A stretch of DNA of 64,000 nucleotides from UBA9676 sp036005525 (GTDB lineage: Bacteria > Actinomycetota > Actinomycetes > Streptosporangiales > Streptosporangiaceae). Under the pieces are notes generated by a model that saw only the letters and a list, made by a program, of their open reading frames with translations, did no database searches and was not told the origin of the DNA. Each line of letters begins with the position of its first letter. Positions within the stretch are counted from its first letter, which is position 1. A program made the position numbers and the translations under genes. Location: assembly GCA_036005525.1 (NCBI GenBank), contig DASYQM010000003.1, positions 4,910-68,909 of the forward strand. The letters run 5' to 3'. Shown piece by piece: positions 1-6,977 of this stretch.

Positions 1-860
1 GAGCGCGAGCCGTTCAGCGTGTAAAAGTGAAGACCCGGAGCTCCCTCGGCGAGCAGCCGCTCGCACATGCCGGCCGCATAGTCCACGCCGATCTCGCGTA
101 CCGTCGCCTTGTCGTCCGCGGCCGCCCGCAGCCGGTCGGCCAGCCCGGGCGGCAGCTTCGCCCCGGACAGCAGCACCACCCGCTCAAGCGTGCGCAAGCT
201 GGTGATCGGCATGATCCCGGCGATGATCGGCACCTTGCCGCCTGCCGCCGTGACCCGGTCCCGCAGCCGCAGGTAGTCCTCGACGAAGAAGAACATCTGG
301 GTGATCGCGAAGTCGGCGCCCGCCCGGCACTTCCGGAGGAAGTACGCCACGTCGGTTTCCGGGTCCGGCGAGCGTGGATGCCCTTCGGGGAACGCCGCGA
401 CCCCGACGCAGAAATCGCCCATCGCCCTGATCAGGCTGACCAGCTCGCTGGCATAACGCAGCCCGTCCGGGTGCGGCACCCACTCCCCGTTCGGGTCCCC
501 CGGCGGGTCCCCCCGCAGCGCGAGTACATTGCGCACCCCGACCGCGGCATACGAGCCGATCACGTGCCGCAGCTCGGCCACCGAGTGATTGACCGCCGTG
601 AAGTGCCCGACCGGCGTCAGGGTCGTCTCCGCCGCGATCCTCCCGGTCACCCGGACGGTCCGATCCCGCGTCGAGCCACCGGCGCCGTAGGTCACCGAGA
701 CGAACGTCGGGTGCAGCGGCTCAAGCGAGCGGACCGCCCGCCAGAGCTGCCGCTCGTCCGCCTCGGTTTTGGGGGGCATGAACTCGAACGAGAACGACTC
801 ACGCCCCTGCGTGAGCAGGTCGCGGATGGCAGGAGCGCGGTGTGCCGGCCGGTAACCCAT
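1..860 (-). CDS. metF: 5,10-methylenetetrahydrofolate reductase, C-terminus cut by window edge
   Basis: FAD enzyme that reduces 5,10-methylene-THF to 5-methyl-THF for methionine synthesis. Read on the minus strand from ATG at 860, the frame stays open for 286 codons to the window edge and shows the MetF TIM-barrel landmarks: an early FEFMPPK segment, VSVTYGAGGSTR, LALRGDPP, ITQMFF and PIIAGIMP. The stop lies outside the window. The divergent neighbour is a polyprenyl synthase about 150 bp away. A MetF-like gene next to IdsA2 is also the M. tuberculosis arrangement (Rv2172c-Rv2173), where the MetF-like protein is an atypical, NADH-type enzyme; whether that holds here cannot be judged from the sequence alone. 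Confidence 0.93.
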   Translation of the reverse strand, partial: MGYRPAHRAPAIRDLLTQGRESFSFEFMPPKTEADERQLWRAVRSLEPLHPTFVSVTYGAGGSTRDRTVRVTGRIAAETTLTPVGHFTAVNHSVAELRHVIGSYAAVGVRNVLALRGDPPGDPNGEWVPHPDGLRYASELVSLIRAMGDFCVGVAAFPEGHPRSPDPETDVAYFLRKCRAGADFAITQMFFFVEDYLRLRDRVTAAGGKVPIIAGIMPITSLRTLERVVLLSGAKLPPGLADRLRAAADDKATVREIGVDYAAGMCERLLAEGAPGLHFYTLNGSR

Positions 861-995
861 GGGTCCCAGGCTAGGACGGCCGTCGGTCTCGCGTCAGGCC
901 GGCGCCCACGCAGCAGCGCACACCCACGCACGCGGGGCGGTCCATGCCGGGACGGCCCGGACGCGCAACCGGCTTGGGGCCTGCCTGGCATGCCC

Positions 996-1001
996 TAGTC
1001 T
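996..1001 (+). promoter_or_regulatory. -10 hexamer TAGTCT for a leaderless polyprenyl synthase mRNA
   Basis: TAGTCT lies 7 nt before the GTG at 1009, and no purine-rich ribosome binding site precedes that codon. TANNNT 6-8 nt before a start codon is the usual layout of leaderless transcripts in actinobacteria. Confidence 0.6.
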
Positions 1002-1008
1002 CGCGATC

Positions 1009-2079
1009 GTGGCCCGCGATCCCGCCGCCCTCGCTCACATCCGTGAACAGGTGGGGCGTGCCCTGCGCAGTTTCCTCGAGCAGCAGCGCGTGGTGCTCCT
1101 GCGGGCGGGCGGGGAACTGTTGCCCGGGCTGGAGGCCCTGGAGGAGTTGCTGGCGGCCGGGAAGCGGCTGCGGCCGGCGTTCTGTTACTGGGGCTGGCGT
1201 GGTGCGGGCGGGGCAGACGGTCCGCCGATCCTGGCCGCCGCGGCCGCGCTGGAGCTGCTGCACGCCAGCGCGCTGGTGCATGACGATGTCATGGACGGCA
1301 GCGATACTCGCCGCGGCCGACCCTCGCTGCACCGCCGGTTCGCGGCCCGTCACGCCGGGCAGCACTGGCATGGGTCGCCGGAGTCGTTCGGGACGGGCGC
1401 CGCCATTCTCCTGGGTGACCTCCTGCTGTCGTGGACCGACGGGATGTACCACGCCAGCGGCCTGCCGGACGATGCGCTGCGCCGGGGGCAAGCGGTGCTC
1501 GACCTGATGCGCACGGAGGTGATCGCCGGCCAGTACCTGGATCTGCTGGGACAGGCCAGCGGGAACGAGACCGTGGAGAGCGCCCTGCGGGTGGTCGAGT
1601 ACAAGACCGCCAAGTACACCATCGAGCGGCCACTGCATCTGGGTGCCGCCATGGCCGGCTTCCCCGACGGGCCGGTTCCGGCCGCTTACTCGGCCTACGG
1701 CCTCCCGCTGGGGGTCGCTTACCAGCTCCGCGACGACATACTTGGCGTGTTCGGCGACCCCGCCCAGACCGGCAAGCCCGCCGGTGACGATGTGCGGGAG
1801 GGGAAGCGGACGGTGCTGCTGGCCATCGCCCAGGCCCGGGCGGGAGCGGCGCAGGCACGGATCATCGACGAACGGCTCGGCGATCCCCAGTTGGACGGGG
1901 CGGGGGTGGCCGAGGTGCGGGCCGTGATCACCGACACCGGCGCGCTCGCCGCGTGCGAGACCATGATCGGCGAGCACGTCGCCCAGGCGGTTGCCGCGCT
2001 CGGGCAGGCACCCGTCACCGACCAGGCCAGGGCGGCACTCGCCCAACTCGCCGTCGCCGCCACCGCCCGCCTCGGCTGA
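1009..2079 (+). CDS. idsA: Polyprenyl (geranylgeranyl/farnesyl-type) diphosphate synthase
   Basis: Trans-isoprenyl diphosphate synthase condensing isopentenyl diphosphate onto an allylic primer, supplying precursors for quinones, polyprenyl carriers or carotenoids. The 356-residue product has the GKRLRP substrate-binding segment, a first aspartate-rich motif (HDDVMDGS followed by DTRRG) and a second (QLRDDILGVFGD), followed by GDDVREGKRT. The frame is open upstream to 859, but that extension is low-complexity; GTG 1009, 7 nt after a TAGTCT hexamer, is the better start. It is the syntenic equivalent of IdsA2 (Rv2173). Chain length cannot be read with confidence. Confidence 0.9.
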   Translation: MARDPAALAHIREQVGRALRSFLEQQRVVLLRAGGELLPGLEALEELLAAGKRLRPAFCYWGWRGAGGADGPPILAAAAALELLHASALVHDDVMDGSDTRRGRPSLHRRFAARHAGQHWHGSPESFGTGAAILLGDLLLSWTDGMYHASGLPDDALRRGQAVLDLMRTEVIAGQYLDLLGQASGNETVESALRVVEYKTAKYTIERPLHLGAAMAGFPDGPVPAAYSAYGLPLGVAYQLRDDILGVFGDPAQTGKPAGDDVREGKRTVLLAIAQARAGAAQARIIDERLGDPQLDGAGVAEVRAVITDTGALAACETMIGEHVAQAVAALGQAPVTDQARAALAQLAVAATARLG

Positions 2080-2112
2080 GACGCTGCGCAAATGGCTGCC
2101 GGGGCCCGCCAC

Positions 2113-2475
2113 TCAGAACGCGAGGGCCTGCGCCCGGCGGTTCACCTCGGTCCCGCGGCGCTCGGTCATCGCCTGGATCGGCGTACCCGGGAGCGAATCG
2201 TCGGCTGTGAAAAGCCAGCGCAACGACCCCGGCTCGTCGAACCCACAGTCGAAGAGGACGGTGAGCGTCCCGTGCAGGCCCTTGAGGATGTGGTCCCCGT
2301 CCAGGAACGCGGCGGGTACGCACAGCGTGCCGTCCGGGCGCTGCACGGCGACCAGCTTGCGGTCGCGGAGCAGCTGCCGGACCCGGCCCGGCGGCAGGCC
2401 GAGGCGGTCAGCAACTTCAGGGATGGTCAGCCAAGCGCCGACGAGACCGTCGGCCACAGGGTCAATCTGTGCCAC
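2113..2475 (-). CDS. Rv2175c-type winged-helix DNA-binding protein
   Basis: Small DNA-binding protein of about 120 residues. An N-terminal helix-turn-helix (WLTIPEVADRLGLPPGRVRQLLRDRK) precedes a compact C-terminal half ending in RRAQALAF, close to the RRAQAMAY end that I recall for M. tuberculosis Rv2175c. There Rv2175c is a substrate of the kinase PknL; here the PknL-like kinase lies about 4.4 kb away, beyond an inserted redox cluster. GTG 2475 is preferred because conservation begins at DPVADGLVG; the frame is open to 2535. The target sites are unknown. Confidence 0.8.
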   Translation of the reverse strand: MAQIDPVADGLVGAWLTIPEVADRLGLPPGRVRQLLRDRKLVAVQRPDGTLCVPAAFLDGDHILKGLHGTLTVLFDCGFDEPGSLRWLFTADDSLPGTPIQAMTERRGTEVNRRAQALAF

Positions 2476-2535
2476 ATCTCCGAATGTCCCACACCGCACG
2501 CTGAGCCAAACCCGCCGGCAGCCGTTCACCGGCAC

Positions 2536-2800
2536 GTCACCAGCACGATCCGCCCGGGCCGGCGAACCTAGGGTGAAACGGCAGGCCGCCGGCGGCTAAA
2601 GTGGTCCCGAGGGCGGGAGAGTCCAGGGGGCCGTTAGTAATCCCCTGGTCTCGCAAAGGTATAGCGAAGATAAAGACTTCCTGGTGAGCGCGTGTTACGC
2701 TTATTGCTCCGGCACACGCAGCGCCGCCGTCGTGCAACCAGCAGCCGGTGGCCGACGGCGGCGCGGCGGGCCGGGCCCGGGGGAATAGAGGGAACGTCGG
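2536..2800. other. AT-richer intergenic region with probable divergent promoters
   Basis: This gap separates the Rv2175c-like gene (minus) from the fused flavoprotein (plus). Positions about 2650-2705 are clearly richer in A and T than their surroundings (tatagcgaagataaag, gttacgcttattgc), as expected of promoter DNA in such a GC-rich genome. TACGCT near 2697 is one possible -10 for the plus-strand gene. No convincing coding region is seen. Confidence 0.4.
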
Positions 2801-4576
2801 ATGTCAGCGGAACGCGTCCCTGAGGGTCAGGCTGCACCCGGAGAGGGCTCGAACCCCGGGACAAGCGGAAGTGCCGCCGGCCTGCCGGCCATCGTCATTG
2901 TGAGCCACGACGCCTCTGCCCGGCGGGACCTGCGGCGCGAGCTTTCGAAGCGGTACGGGGTGGACTATCAGCTTGTCGTCTGCGACGAGCCCACGGAACT
3001 GGCGACGGCGATCCGCAAGGCAAAGGAGACCGGGGCACAGATCGCGCTCGTCATCGGCGGCCTCGGCGGGCAGGACCCAGACGGGATCGAGACCCTCGCC
3101 GCGGTTCGCACGGTCGACGCGACGGCGTTGCGGGTCAGCGCCTTCCGCTACGGTGACTTCGCATACCTGCAGCCCCTCTTCGATGCCATAGCCCAGGGCA
3201 AGATCGATCACTGGGTGCCCCGCCCGGAGAGCGACCGCGACGAGGAGTTCCACCGCGCGATCACCGAGTTCCTGAGCGAATGGGGCTCCGGGGATTTCGG
3301 CGGGTTCGAGGCCTTGCGACTGATCGGCGAGCAATGGTCCCCACGGGCCCAGGAACTGCGCGACACCTTTACCCGCAACCGGCTCCCGTTCGGCTTCTAC
3401 GATGCCGCTTCCGAACGAGGCCAGCACATGCTGAGCGAGCTCGGGCTCGAGTCCCCGGAACTACCGGTAGTAGTGCTCCGGTTCGCGGCATCGCACTCAA
3501 CCCTGGTCAACCCGTCGAATCTCGAAATCGCCGAGGCCTTCGGCCTCACGGCACCGATCTCCGCTGAGGACGTCTACGATCTGGTAGTCGTCGGCGCGGG
3601 GCCGGCAGGCTTGGCGGCCACTGTCTACGGCTCATCAGAAGGTCTGCGGACCGCGACGCTGGTGCCCGAGGCCATCGGCGGCCAGGCGGGAACCAGCTCG
3701 ATGATCCGCAACTACCCGGGCTTCGCCCAGGGCGTCACCGGATCAAGGCTGGCGTACGAGACCTTCCAGCAGGCCTGGTCGCTCGGCACGAACTTCATCT
3801 TCATGCGGCAGGCCATGTCTCTGTCGGGCGAACCCGGCCGCTACCGGCTGGGCCTGTCCGACGGCCAGATGCTCACCGCGCGAGCCGTGGTCATTGCGAC
3901 CGGCGTCTCCTACCGGCGGCTCGCTGTCCCCAGTCTGGAGGCACTGCAGGGCCGGGGCGTGTTCTACGGCGCGGCGGTCGCCGAGGCATCCGCCATGCGC
4001 GGGCGGCCGGTGTTCGTCGTGGGCGGCGGGAACTCCGCCGGGCAGGCGGCACTGCATCTCGCCAAGTGGGCCGAGCAGGTCACCATCCTCGTGCGTCGGG
4101 ATTCACTGGCGCAGAGCATGTCCGAGTATCTGATCCGCATGATCGACGCCGCGCCAAACATAGATGTCTCCTACCGCACGCAGATCGTCGACGGCACGGG
4201 CACCGACCGGCTGGAGTCACTCGTGCTCGAGGACTCCAGTAAGGGGCAGCGCCGGAGCGTCCCGGCCGGCGGGCTCTTCGTCCTCATCGGCTCAGATCCG
4301 TACACAGAGTGGCTCGGCGAGAGCGTGGCACGCGACCAGTGGGGCTTCATCTGCACCGGCCGTGACGTAACGGACAGCGAGGGCGCAGGTTGGCCGCTTG
4401 ACCGCGCGCCGTTCCCGCTGGAGACCAGCCTGCCCGGGGTGTTCGCGGCCGGCGACGTGCGGCGGGGGGCGGTCAAGCGGGTCGCATCCGCAGTGGGTGA
4501 GGGCGCGGTGGCCATCCCCCAGGTTCACGCCTGGCTGCAAGCGCAGGCGGCCGTACATGCCGGTGCGGAGCGGTAG
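2801..4576 (+). CDS. Fused receiver/thioredoxin-fold/thioredoxin-reductase-like flavoprotein lacking the redox dithiol
   Basis: A 591-residue three-part protein. Residues about 28-150 look like a CheY-type receiver (IVIVSHDASARRDL), but the strand that normally ends in the phospho-accepting Asp reads LVIGGLGGQ. Residues about 185-245 resemble a thioredoxin or glutaredoxin fold without CxxC (RNRLPFGFYDAASERG). The rest is a thioredoxin-reductase-like FAD/NAD(P)H module: VVVGAGPAGLAATVYGSSEG, GGQAGTSS, VVIATG, FVVGGGNSAGQAA and GVFAAGDVR. Where thioredoxin reductase has CATC, this protein has YGAAV. The family is annotated as fused response regulator/thioredoxin-disulfide reductase, but this member should not reduce thioredoxin by the normal mechanism. 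The neighbours are a membrane protein 4 nt downstream and a second flavoprotein. Confidence 0.82.
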   Translation: MSAERVPEGQAAPGEGSNPGTSGSAAGLPAIVIVSHDASARRDLRRELSKRYGVDYQLVVCDEPTELATAIRKAKETGAQIALVIGGLGGQDPDGIETLAAVRTVDATALRVSAFRYGDFAYLQPLFDAIAQGKIDHWVPRPESDRDEEFHRAITEFLSEWGSGDFGGFEALRLIGEQWSPRAQELRDTFTRNRLPFGFYDAASERGQHMLSELGLESPELPVVVLRFAASHSTLVNPSNLEIAEAFGLTAPISAEDVYDLVVVGAGPAGLAATVYGSSEGLRTATLVPEAIGGQAGTSSMIRNYPGFAQGVTGSRLAYETFQQAWSLGTNFIFMRQAMSLSGEPGRYRLGLSDGQMLTARAVVIATGVSYRRLAVPSLEALQGRGVFYGAAVAEASAMRGRPVFVVGGGNSAGQAALHLAKWAEQVTILVRRDSLAQSMSEYLIRMIDAAPNIDVSYRTQIVDGTGTDRLESLVLEDSSKGQRRSVPAGGLFVLIGSDPYTEWLGESVARDQWGFICTGRDVTDSEGAGWPLDRAPFPLETSLPGVFAAGDVRRGAVKRVASAVGEGAVAIPQVHAWLQAQAAVHAGAER

Positions 4577-4580
4577 CGGG

Positions 4581-6851
4581 GTGAGCAAGGGCACCACAAG
4601 CCCGACGCTTAGGCCGGTGGCTGTGAAACCGCTCGTGCCCGGGATGCGCGTGCTCCTCTATGTCGCCGCTGTTCTGGTCCTGCTGGCCGGGTTCCAGCTC
4701 TTCGTGTTCACGGACCGCACGGCCACCTATTTCGCCTGGACGGTCCGCAATCCCCTGGCCGCCGCATTCCTGGGTGGGGCGTACTGGGCCAGCGTCTCGT
4801 TCGAGGCGCTGGCAGCCAGGCAGCGGATCTGGGCCAACGCACGCATAGCCGTGCCGACGGTGCTCGTGTTCACGGTGCTCACTCTCGCGGCCACGCTCAT
4901 TCACGTCAGCCAGTTCCATCTGGGCAGCCAGTTCGCGATTGGCACGCGGATCGTCACCTGGACATGGATCGCGATCTACGTGCTGGTCCCGTTGCTGTTG
5001 CTGATCATCCTGGCGGTGCAGCTCACGACGCCGGGTGGTGATCCGCCTCGGTCGGTGCTGCTGCCCGGCTGGGTCTATGGCCTGCTGGCCGCGCAGGCCA
5101 TCGTGCTGCTGGGCATGGGCGTCGCGCTGTTCGCCGCGCCAGGGGCGGCCGCCCCGTTGTGGCCATGGAAGCTGACGCCGCTGCTCGCGCGGGCGACCGG
5201 CGCGTGGCTGATCAGCCTCGGGGTAGCGGCGGCGCACGCGCTGGTCGAGCGGGACGCGCGCCGCCTGTTCCCGGCTTCGTTCGGTTATGTCCTGCTCGCG
5301 GTGCTGCAATTCATCGCGCTGGCCAGATACCCGGGCCGGTTCGAGTGGTCATCCGCGTCGGGGGTGATCTACCTGGTTTTCCTGGTCACGATGCTGGTCA
5401 CGGGTGGCGTGGGGGTGGCCCGGGGAAGGCCGCGCCGGGACGCGCCGACGGGCTTAGGGCTCATCCGTGACGCCCCGGCCCCGGGAGGCCGGGTGCTACC
5501 GGGACCGGGTGCTCCGGGATCAGGAGCTCCGGGATCGGGCGCTGCGGGATCGGGCGCTGCGGGATCCGGCGCCGGAGGGTCAGCCGCCGCCGAGGACAGC
5601 GTCGCGCACCGGGATGGACGGGTCGGCGAGGCGGCCGGGGTCGACGGCAGCACCTGCCGCGATGAGGCGCCGGCCCTGGAGGAGATCTCGTGGCCGTCCC
5701 ACGGCAAGCAGCGCCACCAGTCGCTCCCCCGTCCCGTCCGCAGCACCCGGATCCGCCGGCCGCCGTCCCGCAAGCCAGCACGCCGTCCACTCCCGGTTCG
5801 CCGGGTCACCGCGCCAGATCAGCCGGTCAGAGCCGCCGTGATGCCCGGCGTACTGGACCATCCGGCCAAACTGCTCGGACCAGAAGTACGGGACCGGGTC
5901 GTAGATCTCGTCCCCGCCGAGGATGTTAGCCGCCACCACCGCCGGCGAATGCAGCGCGCAGTCCCAGTGCTCGACCCGCAGCCGACGGTCGTACCGGACC
6001 GACACAAAGGCCGCGCAGTCACCCGCCGCGTACACGCCGGGTACCGACGCGCGCAGCCGCTCATCCACGGCGACCCCGTTCTCCAGCTTCACCGGCGAGC
6101 TGGCCAGCCAGCCCACCTGCGGCCTGACCCCGATGGCGACAACGGTGACATCGGCCGGCAGCCATTCTCCCCCCGGCAGCACGAGCCCATTCGGCTTAAC
6201 GGAATCCACCGGCTGGCCCAGCCGCAGATCCACTCCCGCATCGGCGTACCAGGGCACCGTCGCCGACCCCACCTCGTACCCGACCGCCCCGGCGAGCGGA
6301 GACGTCGCCGCCTCCACGACGGTCACCCGGCAGCCCCGCATGGTGGCGGTGGTGGCGAGCTCGGCACCGATCCACCCGGCACCAACTACCGCCAGCCGGG
6401 TACCAGGCCGCAAGGCATCCCGGAGTGCCCAGGCGTCGTCGAAGGTACGCAGGAACCGCTGTCGGCCGTTGCCGGGCAGGCCCACCGGGGTGGCGCCGGT
6501 GGCAACCACCAGGGCGTCGAAGGCGTGCTCTCCCCGGTCCGTCAGCAGCACTCCCCCGCCACGGCCGGTGGCGGCTTCCCCGTTCCGGAATTCCAGCCCA
6601 GTGGCCGCCTCACCGAGCCGCAGGTCCATTCCGAGCGCCACCGGATCCGCCGCCAGGGTCGTGTCGTCGAGCTGGCCGGTCATGAATTTCTTGGTAAGCG
6701 GCGGGCGATCGTAGGGCGGCCTGAGCTCGGCCCCGACCATGGTGATCGCGCCCGGGTAGCCCTTGCTCCGCAGTTCCTCGGCCGTACGCAGCCCGGCCAG
6801 GCCTGCGCCAGCGATCACTACCCGTTCGATCCGCACGAGCACCTACGTTAA
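4581..6851 (+). CDS. Multi-pass membrane protein; frame runs on antisense to the next gene
   Basis: The supported coding part is about 4581-5460: roughly eight hydrophobic helices (for example MRVLLYVAAVLVLLAGFQL, VLVFTVLTLAATLIHV, LVPLLLLIILAVQL, FGYVLLAVLQFIALA), followed by an Ala/Gly/Pro/Ser tail coded by 15-bp repeats near 5510-5575. The start is GTG 4581, 4 nt after the flavoprotein stop; ATG 4557 and ATG 4644 are alternatives. No stop occurs in this frame until 6849-6851, so the literal product (756 residues) would run 1.26 kb antisense through the ferredoxin-reductase-like gene. That tail reads like shadow sequence (Arg/Pro-rich). Either the gene really overlaps or a frameshift hides the true stop. 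The family is not recognised. Confidence 0.5.
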   Translation: MSKGTTSPTLRPVAVKPLVPGMRVLLYVAAVLVLLAGFQLFVFTDRTATYFAWTVRNPLAAAFLGGAYWASVSFEALAARQRIWANARIAVPTVLVFTVLTLAATLIHVSQFHLGSQFAIGTRIVTWTWIAIYVLVPLLLLIILAVQLTTPGGDPPRSVLLPGWVYGLLAAQAIVLLGMGVALFAAPGAAAPLWPWKLTPLLARATGAWLISLGVAAAHALVERDARRLFPASFGYVLLAVLQFIALARYPGRFEWSSASGVIYLVFLVTMLVTGGVGVARGRPRRDAPTGLGLIRDAPAPGGRVLPGPGAPGSGAPGSGAAGSGAAGSGAGGSAAAEDSVAHRDGRVGEAAGVDGSTCRDEAPALEEISWPSHGKQRHQSLPRPVRSTRIRRPPSRKPARRPLPVRRVTAPDQPVRAAVMPGVLDHPAKLLGPEVRDRVVDLVPAEDVSRHHRRRMQRAVPVLDPQPTVVPDRHKGRAVTRRVHAGYRRAQPLIHGDPVLQLHRRAGQPAHLRPDPDGDNGDIGRQPFSPRQHEPIRLNGIHRLAQPQIHSRIGVPGHRRRPHLVPDRPGERRRRRLHDGHPAAPHGGGGGELGTDPPGTNYRQPGTRPQGIPECPGVVEGTQEPLSAVAGQAHRGGAGGNHQGVEGVLSPVRQQHSPATAGGGFPVPEFQPSGRLTEPQVHSERHRIRRQGRVVELAGHEFLGKRRAIVGRPELGPDHGDRARVALAPQFLGRTQPGQACASDHYPFDPHEHLR
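5508..5575 (+). repeat. 15-bp tandem repeats coding an Ala/Pro/Gly/Ser tail
   Basis: About four imperfect copies of a 15-bp unit (ctccgggatcaggag, ctccgggatcgggcg, ctgcgggatcgggcg, ctgcgggatccggcg) code GAPGS/GAAGS pentapeptides at the end of the membrane protein. The period is a multiple of three, so copy number can change without shifting the frame. Confidence 0.75.
5580..6836 (-). CDS. Ferredoxin/rubredoxin-reductase-like FAD-dependent oxidoreductase
   Basis: NAD(P)H-dependent flavoprotein of the ferredoxin reductase type (rhodocoxin/putidaredoxin-reductase fold), 418 residues. It begins with the FAD dinucleotide fold (VVIAGAGLAGLRTAEELR), then RPPYDRPPLTKKF, an NAD(P)H fold (LAVVGAGWIGAELATTAT), GVYAAGDCA and the reductase-type C-terminus with VEHWDCALHS and YFWSEQFG. 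Such enzymes pass electrons to small ferredoxins, often for P450s; no ferredoxin or P450 gene is nearby. GTG 6836 is preferred, 8 nt after TAACGT on this strand; GTG 6842 is in frame. It is convergent with, and overlapped by, the open frame of the upstream membrane protein. Confidence 0.88.
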   Translation of the reverse strand: MRIERVVIAGAGLAGLRTAEELRSKGYPGAITMVGAELRPPYDRPPLTKKFMTGQLDDTTLAADPVALGMDLRLGEAATGLEFRNGEAATGRGGGVLLTDRGEHAFDALVVATGATPVGLPGNGRQRFLRTFDDAWALRDALRPGTRLAVVGAGWIGAELATTATMRGCRVTVVEAATSPLAGAVGYEVGSATVPWYADAGVDLRLGQPVDSVKPNGLVLPGGEWLPADVTVVAIGVRPQVGWLASSPVKLENGVAVDERLRASVPGVYAAGDCAAFVSVRYDRRLRVEHWDCALHSPAVVAANILGGDEIYDPVPYFWSEQFGRMVQYAGHHGGSDRLIWRGDPANREWTACWLAGRRPADPGAADGTGERLVALLAVGRPRDLLQGRRLIAAGAAVDPGRLADPSIPVRDAVLGGG

Positions 6852-6964
6852 GGGACTTCCGGCACGCACATCCGGTGCGGCCGCTCGGCATTTCCCATGC
6901 CGGTCACCTGCGACACCCAGGCGAGCCTTACGGGCGTTCGCACGATGAAACCCACCGCCACCTC

Positions 6965-6970
6965 TAGAAT
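6965..6970 (+). promoter_or_regulatory. -10 hexamer TAGAAT for a leaderless PASTA-kinase mRNA
   Basis: TAGAAT is followed by 7 nt and then ATG 6978, with no Shine-Dalgarno. This decides the start against the in-frame upstream extension to 6897. Confidence 0.6.
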
Positions 6971-6977
6971 CAAGCCG

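Noticed and set aside
27..998. 324-codon plus-strand frame at the left edge
   Set aside because: It is antisense to metF, Arg/Pro-rich and has no motif; the minus strand carries the clear MetF protein.
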